A stretch of 64,000 nt of DNA from Wolbachia endosymbiont of Aedes albopictus (GTDB taxonomy: Bacteria > Pseudomonadota > Alphaproteobacteria > Rickettsiales > Anaplasmataceae). The notes below the pieces were generated by a model that had not been told where the DNA came from, made no database searches, and saw only the letters and a program-made list of their open reading frames with translations. Each line of letters opens with the position of its first letter. Positions within the stretch are counted from its first letter, which is position 1. Both the position numbers and the translations under genes were made by a program. This document shows positions 28,288 through 36,608 of the stretch, one piece after another. The stretch covers positions 682,001 to 746,000 of the forward strand of contig NZ_CP101657.1 in assembly GCF_024804185.1 (NCBI RefSeq), given 5' to 3'.

Positions 28288-28485
28288 AAAATTGCCTCCA
28301 AGACTATAAATAAACTGAGAGTTTAGACTAACCTTGTAATACGGGATATAATTCCAAAAGATACTGTTCAGTCTTTAACTCTATGGGAGGGAAGCAAAAT
28401 CTGGCTTAATGGCATTAGTGTCGCATCAGCTTCACCCTCCCTGTGAGGTATTTTAGCTCTAATGCCTCACATCATAAAGATACAA

Positions 28486-28556
28486 GTTCACGCACTGGCA
28501 TGACAAAGTGTGCTTCTGTCATCCTATGATAGCTCTAAAAAACCTGGATTCCAGTG
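28486..28556. repeat. Long inverted repeat, right arm (R1 composite)
   Basis: Reverse complement of 27202-27271. It is followed by further R1 sequence and by the CGTACAGTTGTGG motif (28621-28638) and GACGTAGGGAAACC (28655), the arm of the element at 48212-48338. Confidence 0.88.
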
Positions 28557-28737
28557 TCTGGGCACTGGGATGACATCATAGAGGCGCTGGGATGACACCC
28601 CACTGGTGGCCCAAGCTACAACGTTCGTACAGTTGTGGAATTAATCGCAGTATGACGTAGGGAAACCTTTCTTCGGTTAGCTATAGATTCACCTCGCCTA
28701 TTCAGCTAATTTTTATTACAATTATAACAAAATAATT

Positions 28738-30090
28738 TTGGCTCTGATGAAAACTGTATATGTATGTCAATCCTGTGGTCATAGCACTGGTAGGTGGGTA
28801 GGGAAGTGTATTGCGTGTGACAATTGGGATACAGTTGTTGAAGAAATAGCAGTAAAAACGGGCAAAAAGAGCATATCTGCGCCAATTTTAATAAAGACGT
28901 TATCGGGTGGCGAAATTATCACTCCAAGTCGTTTTCTAACAGGAATAGAAGAATTAGATAGAGTTTTTGGTGGGGGTATCGTTCAAGGTGCTAGCATTTT
29001 AATTGGAGGCGAACCTGGTATTGGAAAGTCTACCCTTTTGCTTAGAATTGCAGCTAATGTTGTGCAACTTTCCTCTTTTGAATGTCTTTATGTATCTGGC
29101 GAGGAATCTTTAGAGCAAGTGAGTCTCAGAGCAAAGCGTCTTGAGATAAATGAACCTAAAATTAAGCTCTTATCTACAGTGTCTTTAACTGATGTAGTAG
29201 CAACGATAAAGGAAAACAAAAGTATTAAATTTTTAGTAATTGACTCTATACAAACAATGTATGATAGCAGAATTACATCAGCACCAGGGACTGTAACTCA
29301 GGTTCGTACTTGCGCTCATGAATTAACCATTCTTGCGAAACAATATGGTATTTCTCTTTTAATAGTTGGTCATATAACTAAGGATGGACAAATAGCTGGA
29401 CCTAAAACTTTGGAGCATATGGTGGATACGGTATTATATTTTGAAGGTGAAAATAGCAATCAATATCGCATTTTGCGTACTATTAAAAATAGATTTGGCC
29501 CTGCAAATGAAATTGGTGTTTTTGAGATGTCTGAAGCAGGACTAGTGCCTATTGATAACCCATCATCATTGTTTTTGATGGCCCATGACAGAGAAGTAGT
29601 TGGTAGCGCCGTATTTGCAGGAATTGAAGGTTCAAGACCAATTTTAATGGAAGTGCAAGCATTAATAGCAGGGACTAATATGGCAACCCCAAGAAGGGCA
29701 GTAGTTGGGTGGGATATTAATCGATTAGCTATGATCATTGCGGTGCTAAATGCTCGTTGTAAAATGTTTTTGCATGATAAAGAGGTATACCTAAACATTG
29801 CCGAGGGACTCAAAATACAGGAACCATCGGCTGATCTTGCTGTTGCTGCTTCCCTTATTTCAAGTGTAGTAAATTTACCGCTGCCAACTTCTTCAATAAT
29901 CTGCGGTGAAGTTGCACTTTCAGGAGAAATTAGGAATGTCTCGCATGCTGATCTCAGGCTAAGGGAAGCACAAAAGTTAGGGTTTAAAAAGGCGATTATG
30001 CCTAAAAAAGGAAATTATTCTCCTCATGATATTGAAATAATTAAGCTTGGTCATATAAAAGAGTTAAAAGGGATCTTCAATCACGATTAA
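28738..30090 (+). CDS. radA: DNA repair protein RadA
   Basis: A 450-aa protein with an N-terminal C4 zinc finger (C10, C13, C24, C27), a RecA-like ATPase with Walker A GEPGIGKST (~91-99), the RadA-specific KNRFG motif (KNRFGPANEIG), and the Lon-protease-like C-terminal domain (ending GELKGIFNHD-like). It promotes branch migration in recombinational repair. The start is TTG at 28738 (MALMKTVYVCQSCG), in line with the usual 3-4 residues before KTxxVCQ; the ATG at 28747 is a possible alternative. Its last ~90 bp are present again in decayed form at 31393-31464. Confidence 0.95.
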   Translation: MALMKTVYVCQSCGHSTGRWVGKCIACDNWDTVVEEIAVKTGKKSISAPILIKTLSGGEIITPSRFLTGIEELDRVFGGGIVQGASILIGGEPGIGKSTLLLRIAANVVQLSSFECLYVSGEESLEQVSLRAKRLEINEPKIKLLSTVSLTDVVATIKENKSIKFLVIDSIQTMYDSRITSAPGTVTQVRTCAHELTILAKQYGISLLIVGHITKDGQIAGPKTLEHMVDTVLYFEGENSNQYRILRTIKNRFGPANEIGVFEMSEAGLVPIDNPSSLFLMAHDREVVGSAVFAGIEGSRPILMEVQALIAGTNMATPRRAVVGWDINRLAMIIAVLNARCKMFLHDKEVYLNIAEGLKIQEPSADLAVAASLISSVVNLPLPTSSIICGEVALSGEIRNVSHADLRLREAQKLGFKKAIMPKKGNYSPHDIEIIKLGHIKELKGIFNHD

Positions 30091-30571
30091 ATATTATCTG
30101 CATGAACATTTTGCTTGCAAGAAGCTCAACTGCAATCCAGTTTTCTACGCAACCTCGTCAAAGAAGTTTGCTCTAGAATAAAACAGCTACTTTTATGCTC
30201 ACCAAATCAGTTTGCTTACGACAATCAAATTTCTGTATTCCAGTGTCAAGCACTGGAATGACACCGTTTTAGATGGAAACCAGTGCGTAATGCACAAAAT
30301 GTGAGTAGCCTCTTTGGTGTCATTCAAGTAGCCTCTTTCTTGTCATCCAAGTAGCTGACACTGGGATCCAGGAGTTTTATAGCTGTTCTATATTTTTAAA
30401 AACGGGATGCCAGTGTCTGGGTACTGGCATGACATCTTCCAACAGACAATGTTCGTACAGCTGTGACTGGAATGAGACTATCTGCTATTTTCCTTGATTG
30501 AACGAATACGAAAACAAGTAGCTAATTATCGCATAAAAAAAGATATTCAATATCTTCTTTTTTTACTGTAA
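30091..30571. repeat. Intergenic block with several R1 palindromes
   Basis: R1 copies at 30238-30265 and pairs at about 30350-30372 and 30405-30433 (spacer related to the IS110-flanking composite), plus the motif GTTCGTACAGCTGTG at 30451-30465. No coding sequence is credible. Confidence 0.75.
30534..30564 (-). terminator. Terminator for the 30572-30880 gene
   Basis: On the minus strand a hairpin AAGATATTGAATATCTT is preceded by an A-tract and followed by a T-tract, 8 bp after the stop codon. Confidence 0.65.
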
Positions 30572-30880
30572 TTAAAAATTCATTGGATCTTGATTGTGCA
30601 TTTCCTCTGCTATAAGCAATAATTTTTCACTCTCATCAAAGAGACTTTTTGCACTATCTGCTAATCTCTCACTAATTTGTGAATGAGGTTTGGAAAGTTC
30701 AAGATTATAAAATTGTGATTCTTTAAAACATTGTTCTAGGCATTCTCGCAGTGATGAAGTATTTTCACATTTGCTGGAGCGTATACGAAGAATTCCTCCC
30801 ATTGTAGTGTAATTTGAAAGATCATCCGACTTTTGTTGTGAATCTACTCCTTTTTTCATACTTAAAAGACTTCCAAACAT
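30572..30880 (-). CDS. Small hypothetical protein in the radA-ftsY insertion block
   Basis: A 102-aa acidic, mostly helical protein with no signal peptide or membrane helix. It has four cysteines, two of them in SLRECLEQCF. I do not recognise it. It has its own probable terminator, which supports expression. It lies between radA and a duplicated radA 3' end, so it arrived with an inserted block; its function cannot be guessed. Confidence 0.6.
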   Translation of the reverse strand: MFGSLLSMKKGVDSQQKSDDLSNYTTMGGILRIRSSKCENTSSLRECLEQCFKESQFYNLELSKPHSQISERLADSAKSLFDESEKLLLIAEEMHNQDPMNF

Positions 30881-31392
30881 AATATACTTCTTAATTCAAA
30901 TATACTTATATTAGCGTACAAATATGAATATTATATTAATATAATTACTTTTTAGGTATGAGTGGCAAGCTGAAGTGGTTTTTAATTACTCAAAAAACAG
31001 AAACGTTTCTATTTTCCGTACTCTTTTTATAAAAACCGTAGGTACCAGTTGGTTTTTATTAGCTAAAGTAAAGGTCAAGTATCTGGAATTCTGAACATAA
31101 GATCCTCCTGTATAAAAAAAATTAGAAAGAATGCAGTGTACATACGACAGAGATTAAGTATACGCTGAAGAAGATACGCTACATTTTTTATTGAAAAATT
31201 AACTAAAAAGTCTGCAGACTAAAGATAGATTTTGAGCTCTTAAAATATCTATAATTGTAATTATAATTAGATTGAAAATATGCGGAAGTAATTTTTATAC
31301 GTTAGCTATCTATAACGGAAAACCCATACTCACCTAACCCAATTAATCACTTGCAATCTGGATTTCAGCGTCATACGCTGAAATGACACCAT
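30881..31392. other. 512-bp intergenic stretch without genes
   Basis: AT-rich, with no credible ORF on either strand. A short hairpin (AAAAACC paired with GGTTTTT, about 31031-31057) and an R1-like palindrome (TTTCAGCGTCATACGCTGAAA, about 31369-31389) are visible just before the radA fragment. Confidence 0.6.
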
Positions 31393-31464
31393 CTAAAAAA
31401 GGCTTCTCATGATAATTAAGCTTGGTCATATGAAAAAGTTAAAAGAGATCTTCAATCACATTTA
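31393..31464 (+). pseudogene. Decayed duplicate of radA 3' end
   Basis: Matches 30002-30090 with an 8-bp and a ~6-bp deletion (CTAAAAAAGG...CTCATGAT...TAATTAAGCTTGGTCATA and onwards to TTCAATCAC). It overlaps the 3' end of ftsY on the other strand, so radA and ftsY were probably convergent and overlapping before the block at 30091-31392 came in. Confidence 0.85.
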
Positions 31465-32363
31465 AACAGCGCTTCAGCAAACTCTTTACTAGTAAACTCC
31501 TTTAAGTCCTCTATACTTTCGCCAATTCCTATAGCATGTAACTTTACCTTATAAGCTTCTGCAAGGCCAATTACCACTCCGCCCTTAGCAGTGCCATCTA
31601 ACTTTGTTATGATTAACCCTGTAACACTAACCATCTTACTAAATGCCTCTAATTGGCTATAAGCATTTTGGCCGGTAGTTGCGTCAAGAACTAAAATAAC
31701 ATCATGAGGGGCAGTGTCATCCAATTTCTTTATCGTTCTATATATTTTTGATAATTCCTCCATAAGGTTCACATTATTTTGCAGCCTTCCTGCTGTGTCA
31801 ATTAGAACAACATCAACGTTATCTTTTATAGCTTGATTTACAGCTCTATATGCCACACTTGCAGAGTCGCTACCATACTCTCCAGTAACGATAGAACAAC
31901 CAGAGCGTTCTGCCCAAATATTTAACTGCTCACTAGCAGCAGCTCTAAATGTGTCGCACGCAACAAGCATAACGGATTTTCCCATCTCCTTATATTTATA
32001 TGCGAGCTTACCTATAGTTGTGGTTTTACCGTTACCGTTTACTCCACATACCATTATTATATGTGGTTTTTTATTTAAAATTAACGGTTGCACAACAGGG
32101 TTTAATATAGCTTCTATTTCGTTCATTAACTGCTGTGTGATAATGTTATGTTCAACTTCCTTGTCAAACTTGATGCTTGTGAGCCTGTCAATAATCAACT
32201 TGGAAGTTTTATGACCAATATCCATGCTAATTAGCAATTCTTCTAGCTCATCTAAAAGCGACTGATCTAATTTTTTTTTGCCAGAAAAAATACTCTTTAC
32301 TCCATCGCTAAAGCGCGAAGAAGTTTTCAACAAGCCTTTATAAAGATTACCAAATAAACTCAA
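31452..32363 (-). CDS. ftsY: Signal recognition particle receptor FtsY
   Basis: A 303-aa protein with the SRP-GTPase N (helical, ~25-95) and G domains but no long acidic A domain, as is usual in small alphaproteobacterial FtsY. The G motifs are CGVNGNGKTTTIGKLA (G1), DTFRAAA, DTAGRLQNN (G3) and TKLDGTAKGG. It docks SRP-ribosome complexes at the membrane for co-translational insertion. The final codons and stop lie within the radA-derived fragment. The ATG at 32363 gives the standard start. Confidence 0.96.
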   Translation of the reverse strand: MSLFGNLYKGLLKTSSRFSDGVKSIFSGKKKLDQSLLDELEELLISMDIGHKTSKLIIDRLTSIKFDKEVEHNIITQQLMNEIEAILNPVVQPLILNKKPHIIMVCGVNGNGKTTTIGKLAYKYKEMGKSVMLVACDTFRAAASEQLNIWAERSGCSIVTGEYGSDSASVAYRAVNQAIKDNVDVVLIDTAGRLQNNVNLMEELSKIYRTIKKLDDTAPHDVILVLDATTGQNAYSQLEAFSKMVSVTGLIITKLDGTAKGGVVIGLAEAYKVKLHAIGIGESIEDLKEFTSKEFAEALFKCD

Positions 32364-32467
32364 GGGAATACTCCTTTTTAGATCATAAACTTAATTACAA
32401 TATAGAGAATGACACGCACTATATGTATTTGTAAAGTAAAATGCACTCACTTTGCGGGTATTTTGTG

Positions 32468-32500
32468 AGTAAAATATACCGTTTGCTAGTATATTTTACT
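32468..32500. promoter_or_regulatory. Perfect 12-bp inverted repeat between ftsY and iscU
   Basis: AGTAAAATATAC and its exact reverse complement GTATATTTTACT over a 9-base loop. It sits ~55 bp upstream of the iscU ATG and just upstream of the -10 box. It could be an operator for the Fe-S operon, or a terminator-like structure for an upstream transcript. Confidence 0.6.
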
Positions 32501-32522
32501 TTAGTTTTTAACCTAAATATGT

Positions 32523-32528
32523 TATAAT
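32523..32528 (+). promoter_or_regulatory. -10 box of the isc operon promoter
   Basis: TATAAT, an exact sigma70 -10 hexamer, 28 bp upstream of the iscU ATG. No consensus -35 is obvious; the region overlaps the inverted repeat at 32468-32500. Confidence 0.5.
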
Positions 32529-32555
32529 ATAAGGCAGTGGTTTATAGGTAATTTT

Positions 32556-32948
32556 ATGAGTTATAATGAGAAAATTTTAGATCATTACGAAAATCCAAGG
32601 AATGTTGGCTCTCTGGATAAAAATGATCCAAATGTTGGTACTGGTTTAGTTGGTGCACCATCGTGCGGTGATGTAATGAAATTGCAGATAAAGGTCAATG
32701 ACAAAGGTGTTATTGAAGATGCAAAATTTAAAACTTTTGGTTGCGGTTCTGCCATTGCTTCAAGTTCTTTGTTAACAGAGATGATTAAAGGAAAAGCTAT
32801 TGAAGATGTAACACAGATAAAGAATACTCAAATAGTGGAAGAGTTGTCTTTACCTCCAGTGAAGATACACTGCTCGGTGCTTGCTGAAGATGCTATAAAG
32901 GCTGCTATTCATGATTATCAAAGCAAACAAAGTAAAGGTGGACATTGA
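32556..32948 (+). CDS. iscU: Fe-S cluster assembly scaffold IscU
   Basis: A 130-aa full-length scaffold. The three cluster-ligand cysteines are C37 (GAPSCGD), C63 (FGCGSAIAS) and C106 (VKIHCSVLAEDA), with D39 and H105 also kept. LPPVKIHC matches the LPPVK site bound by the HscA chaperone, which is encoded downstream. First gene of iscU-iscA-hscB-hscA; iscS and the ferredoxin gene are not here. Confidence 0.97.
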   Translation: MSYNEKILDHYENPRNVGSLDKNDPNVGTGLVGAPSCGDVMKLQIKVNDKGVIEDAKFKTFGCGSAIASSSLLTEMIKGKAIEDVTQIKNTQIVEELSLPPVKIHCSVLAEDAIKAAIHDYQSKQSKGGH

Positions 32949-32958
32949 GAACTAAGGC

Positions 32959-33372
32959 ATGAGTGAATATCAAGAAGTAGGCGGAGGTGAAACTGTAAAA
33001 AAGAATAAAAAACTTATCACTATAACTGCAAATGCAGTGGAGAGGATAAGGTATTTATTGGACCAAAAGAAGCATACTAACCTTGAGAAACCGGAAGAAG
33101 CGATAGGAATAAGAGTGCTAATTAAACAAAAAGGATGTTCTGGTTTAAAATATGATATTGAATATGCGTATGATACTCGTCCTTTAGAGTCGATAATTGA
33201 GGAAAACTGCAGTGATGACCAAAAAGTTAAAGTGTTGATCGATCCGAAATCCGTCATGTTTATTCTTGGCTCTGAAATGGATTATGTAGAAGAAAAATTT
33301 TCATCGGGTTTTGTTTTCAAAAATCCCAATGAAAAAGGAAAGTGTGGTTGTGGAGAGAGTTTTCATGTCTAG
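32959..33372 (+). CDS. iscA: A-type Fe-S carrier IscA
   Basis: A 137-aa HesB/IscA protein. Conserved cysteines C60 (KGCSGLKY) and C129/C131 (GKCGCGESF) are the Fe or cluster ligands. A ~20-residue charged N-terminal extension (EYQEVGGGETVKKNKK) precedes the domain. It starts 10 bp after iscU and its stop overlaps the hscB start, which indicates tight coupling. It passes clusters to target apoproteins. Confidence 0.94.
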   Translation: MSEYQEVGGGETVKKNKKLITITANAVERIRYLLDQKKHTNLEKPEEAIGIRVLIKQKGCSGLKYDIEYAYDTRPLESIIEENCSDDQKVKVLIDPKSVMFILGSEMDYVEEKFSSGFVFKNPNEKGKCGCGESFHV

Positions 33373-33823
33373 CAGCTATTTTACATTGTTTGAAATTGAA
33401 CCAACTTTCAATATCAGCTTTGATGAGTTAGAGAAAAAATATATTGAGCTAAGCAGGACTGATATAAACGAAGGACAATCTAAAAATATAATTAATATTA
33501 ACAAAGCTTATCAAGTGCTAAAGTCACCACTAGAACGTGCCAAGCATTTGTTGAATCTTTTTGGTGTGGAAAGCCCAAAGGATCATCCAAATTCTGAAAT
33601 ATTAAATGAATCAATGGAAATAAGAGAATATTTGCTGGACTGCGATGATCTACAATTTGCAAGTAGGATGGTTGATGAAAAAATAAAAGATTGCGTTAAA
33701 AACCTAGTTAACACTTTTGCTGTAAAGAATTTTGATGGAGCTGCTACACAAGTCTTAAGATTGAAATATTTATATAAGTCATTTGAGGAGGTGAAGAAAA
33801 ATGCAACCAATTCAAATTTCTGA
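33365..33823 (+). CDS. hscB: Fe-S co-chaperone HscB, HPD motif absent
   Basis: A 152-aa J-type co-chaperone from the ATG at 33365, overlapping the iscA stop by 8 bp. The J domain is recognisable (YFTLFEIEPTFNISFDELEKKYIELS; ININKAYQVLKSPLERAKHLLNLFG) and the C-terminal helical domain that binds IscU is present. Where HscB normally has HPD, this reads ELSRTDINEGQ, so the motif needed to stimulate HscA ATPase is missing. Its place in the operon makes the identity secure. The start codon at 33311 would lie inside iscA and is rejected. Confidence 0.9.
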   Translation: MSSSYFTLFEIEPTFNISFDELEKKYIELSRTDINEGQSKNIININKAYQVLKSPLERAKHLLNLFGVESPKDHPNSEILNESMEIREYLLDCDDLQFASRMVDEKIKDCVKNLVNTFAVKNFDGAATQVLRLKYLYKSFEEVKKNATNSNF

Positions 33824-35549
33824 ACCAAATTCAAGTGAAGTAGTTTTTGGTATAGATCTTGGTACCACCAATTCTTTAATTGCCATGGTAAATAAAGCTG
33901 GCAACGTGGAGATATTTAAAGATGAGCAGGGAAGAGAGCTACTGCCTTCTGCTATTTCATATGAGAATAACACGTTGAAAACTGGCTGTGACGTCGGTCA
34001 AAATGCAATCTACTCAATAAAGCGTTTAATGGGCAAAAGTGTTAAAGACTTGCATAAAGAAGGCGTTAATTTTGAAATAGATAACGAAAGTGAAAAAGTT
34101 ATTAGAGTAAAATGCTCAGAGGAGAAGTATCTTACTCCTGTTGAGATTTCTGCTGAGATATTAAAAGCTTTATGCAAGAGGGTAAAAAAATCCACAGGGA
34201 TAAAAGTGAAAAAAGCAGTAATTACTGTGCCAGCTTACTTTGACGATTCAGCACGTAACGCAACTAAATATGCAGCAAAATTAGCTGGCATAGAAGTTCT
34301 TCGCCTCGTTAACGAGCCAACCGCTGCAGCGCTTTCTTATTCCATTGAAAAGAACAATAACAGTGGAATATATGCAGTTTATGACCTTGGTGGAGGAACA
34401 TTTGATATTTCAATATTGAAATTACATCAAGGAGTGTTTCAAGTCCTTGCGGTTGGTGGTGATACCAAACTCGGCGGTGATGATTTTGATCACCTACTAA
34501 GTTCGATTGTACTTGATAAGTACAGAGAAAAAGTGGGTTTAAACAAGGAGTCGACAACACACCTTAATGTCATTCCAATACATAACGCTGGAACCTGCAA
34601 TATCCGTACCGCGAAAGAATACTTAAGTGAAAATGCATCAGGCACTTTTGGCTTTAACATTAACGGCAAGCCGTTTGAATGTGAAATCACCAGAGAAGAA
34701 TTTGAACAGGCAATAAGTCCTTTAGTTAACAGGACTATCAATATAGTCACTCGTACTGTAAACGATATAGATCTTAAAATTGATGATATAAAAGGAGTAA
34801 TTTTAGTTGGTGGTGCAACTAGAACACCATTGGTTCAAAATTCACTAGTCAAGCTCTTTGGAAATAAAGTACTAAGTGATGCAGATCCAGATAAAGCAGT
34901 GGTCATTGGAGCAGCTTTGCAGGCTCATTCTGTTCTTCTTGATGTTCTACCCTTATCACTTGGTATAGAAACTATGGGAGGCATAGTTGAAAAAATCATA
35001 CCAAGAAATGCGCCACTACCAGTTTCAGAGATAAAAGAGTTTACAACTTATGTTGATGGGCAACCAGCAATGAAAATTCACGTTTGTCAGGGAGAACGTG
35101 AAATGATAGAGGATAACAAATCTCTAGCGCAGTTTGAACTAAAAGGTATACCGCCACTGCCTGCAGGTTCTGCAAGAATTGAAATAGAATTTACAGTTAA
35201 TGTTGACGGAATCTTGACTGTTACTGCAAGAGAAAAAGCTACTGGAATTGAGCAGACAGTTGAAGTAAATTCAAATTTTGGCTTGAGTGAAGCTGATGTT
35301 CAAAATATGGTTAACCAGTCAATAAACAGCTTTGATGAAGATATGAAGGCTCGTTCCCTTGCAGAGGCTAAAATTAACGGTAACAAGCTCATACATCTAG
35401 TTGAAAATGTTTCCACTGATCAAAAGTTGAAAAACCTATTACAAAACGCAAAAAACGCTTTACAAGGCAATGACTTAGACAACATTAATAATGCTATCGC
35501 TGAGTTAGAAAGTTCTTCTTTAGAGTTGTGTGAATTAACAAATAGGTAG
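33801..35549 (+). CDS. hscA: Hsp70-type chaperone HscA
   Basis: A 582-aa Hsp70. The ATPase domain has GIDLGTTNS, the VPAYFDD segment and DLGGGTFDIS; the substrate domain begins near PLSLGIETMGG. It is slightly short at the C-terminus compared with DnaK, typical of HscA. It works with HscB to release the cluster from IscU. It starts 23 bp before the end of hscB; GGAGGTG just upstream is a strong ribosome site. It ends 7 bp before the convergent lepB stop. Confidence 0.96.
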   Translation: MQPIQISEPNSSEVVFGIDLGTTNSLIAMVNKAGNVEIFKDEQGRELLPSAISYENNTLKTGCDVGQNAIYSIKRLMGKSVKDLHKEGVNFEIDNESEKVIRVKCSEEKYLTPVEISAEILKALCKRVKKSTGIKVKKAVITVPAYFDDSARNATKYAAKLAGIEVLRLVNEPTAAALSYSIEKNNNSGIYAVYDLGGGTFDISILKLHQGVFQVLAVGGDTKLGGDDFDHLLSSIVLDKYREKVGLNKESTTHLNVIPIHNAGTCNIRTAKEYLSENASGTFGFNINGKPFECEITREEFEQAISPLVNRTINIVTRTVNDIDLKIDDIKGVILVGGATRTPLVQNSLVKLFGNKVLSDADPDKAVVIGAALQAHSVLLDVLPLSLGIETMGGIVEKIIPRNAPLPVSEIKEFTTYVDGQPAMKIHVCQGEREMIEDNKSLAQFELKGIPPLPAGSARIEIEFTVNVDGILTVTAREKATGIEQTVEVNSNFGLSEADVQNMVNQSINSFDEDMKARSLAEAKINGNKLIHLVENVSTDQKLKNLLQNAKNALQGNDLDNINNAIAELESSSLELCELTNR

Positions 35550-35556
35550 AAAAAGC

Positions 35557-36312
35557 TTACACAACCTTGTGCAATACTCTATTTAATCTCAGAGCAATAG
35601 GTAGTCTGAAATTAAATGGTAACCAATCGACCTTTCCTAATTTAAATGATAAACCAACTATGCTTACACGCCCAATGATATTTTCCATTGGTACAAAACC
35701 AACTTCAGGAAACCTGCTATCCAAAGAATTATTTCTATTGTCTCCCATAACAAAAAATTGATCGTTAGGCACATAATAAACTGGAGTATTATATGATAGC
35801 TTATTGGAGACGTTATCTATCAAAATCTCATGTTCCTTGCCACTTAAAAGCGTTTCTATATATCTTGGTATGTTACGATTTGACTCATAATCAACAAAAC
35901 TTTCAATTTGCCTTCGTTCTACTTTCTGATCATTTAGGTATAATTCTCCCTCTATCATTTGCACTTTGTCGCCTGGTGTTCCTATTACTCGCTTAACAAA
36001 CCTGATGCTGTCATTTCTCGTGGGTTTGAAAACTATTATGTCGCCACGCTTTGGAGAGGTATAAAAAATCCTGCCGCTAAAAACGTTTGGAGAAAATGGA
36101 AATGAGTGTTTACTGTAACCGTATGAATATTTACTAGCAAAAATGTAGTCCCCTTCAAGTAGGGTGCTTTTCATTGAACCAGAAGGTATATGAAATGGCT
36201 CGAATAAAAAACTACGTATTGATAGCGCAATCAACAGTAAAAAAAACAATGAAGATAAAAATCTTCCCGTTCTTATCACCCAGTTTTTGCTTAGTTCTTC
36301 CAACTTTTCCAA
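35557..36312 (-). CDS. lepB: Signal peptidase I
   Basis: A 251-aa type I signal peptidase with one N-terminal membrane helix (residues ~17-35), the catalytic serine in PSGSMKSTL (S46) and the lysine in RFVKRVIG (K107), then GDNRNNSLDSR. It cleaves Sec signal peptides on the periplasmic side. It is convergent with hscA, 7 bp apart. The ATG at 36312 gives a normal short cytoplasmic start. Confidence 0.96.
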   Translation of the reverse strand: MEKLEELSKNWVIRTGRFLSSLFFLLLIALSIRSFLFEPFHIPSGSMKSTLLEGDYIFASKYSYGYSKHSFPFSPNVFSGRIFYTSPKRGDIIVFKPTRNDSIRFVKRVIGTPGDKVQMIEGELYLNDQKVERRQIESFVDYESNRNIPRYIETLLSGKEHEILIDNVSNKLSYNTPVYYVPNDQFFVMGDNRNNSLDSRFPEVGFVPMENIIGRVSIVGLSFKLGKVDWLPFNFRLPIALRLNRVLHKVV

Positions 36313-36437
36313 CTTTGTTTTTCTTATAGATTAAGCTTATTATAATACATAAATTAAAAAATAGTAATATGAAATTTTACTTGTGAATGTTATTCCTCTA
36401 TTCAAAACAATTTTGAAAAGGCGGTTCATTTCTTTCA

Positions 36438-36480
36438 ACGGTGTCATCCAAGTAGCGTGACACATAACTGTACGAACATT
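36438..36480. repeat. R1 half-palindrome with TGTACGAACATT motif
   Basis: GGTGTCATCCAAGTAGCGTGACAC followed by ATAACTGTACGAACATT and CAATTTGCA, the same order as at 4940-4990. No gene is seen in 36313-36608. Confidence 0.65.
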
Positions 36481-36608
36481 GCAATTTGCAGGTGGCAGAT
36501 GAAAGTAGCTGACACCACCTGGATGCAAATTTCCTTAAACGTTCGTAAACTTAAAACTTTACTTTAGGTCAAACTGCTGTATAGTGGCTTTATAGCTTTA
36601 GTTTTACA

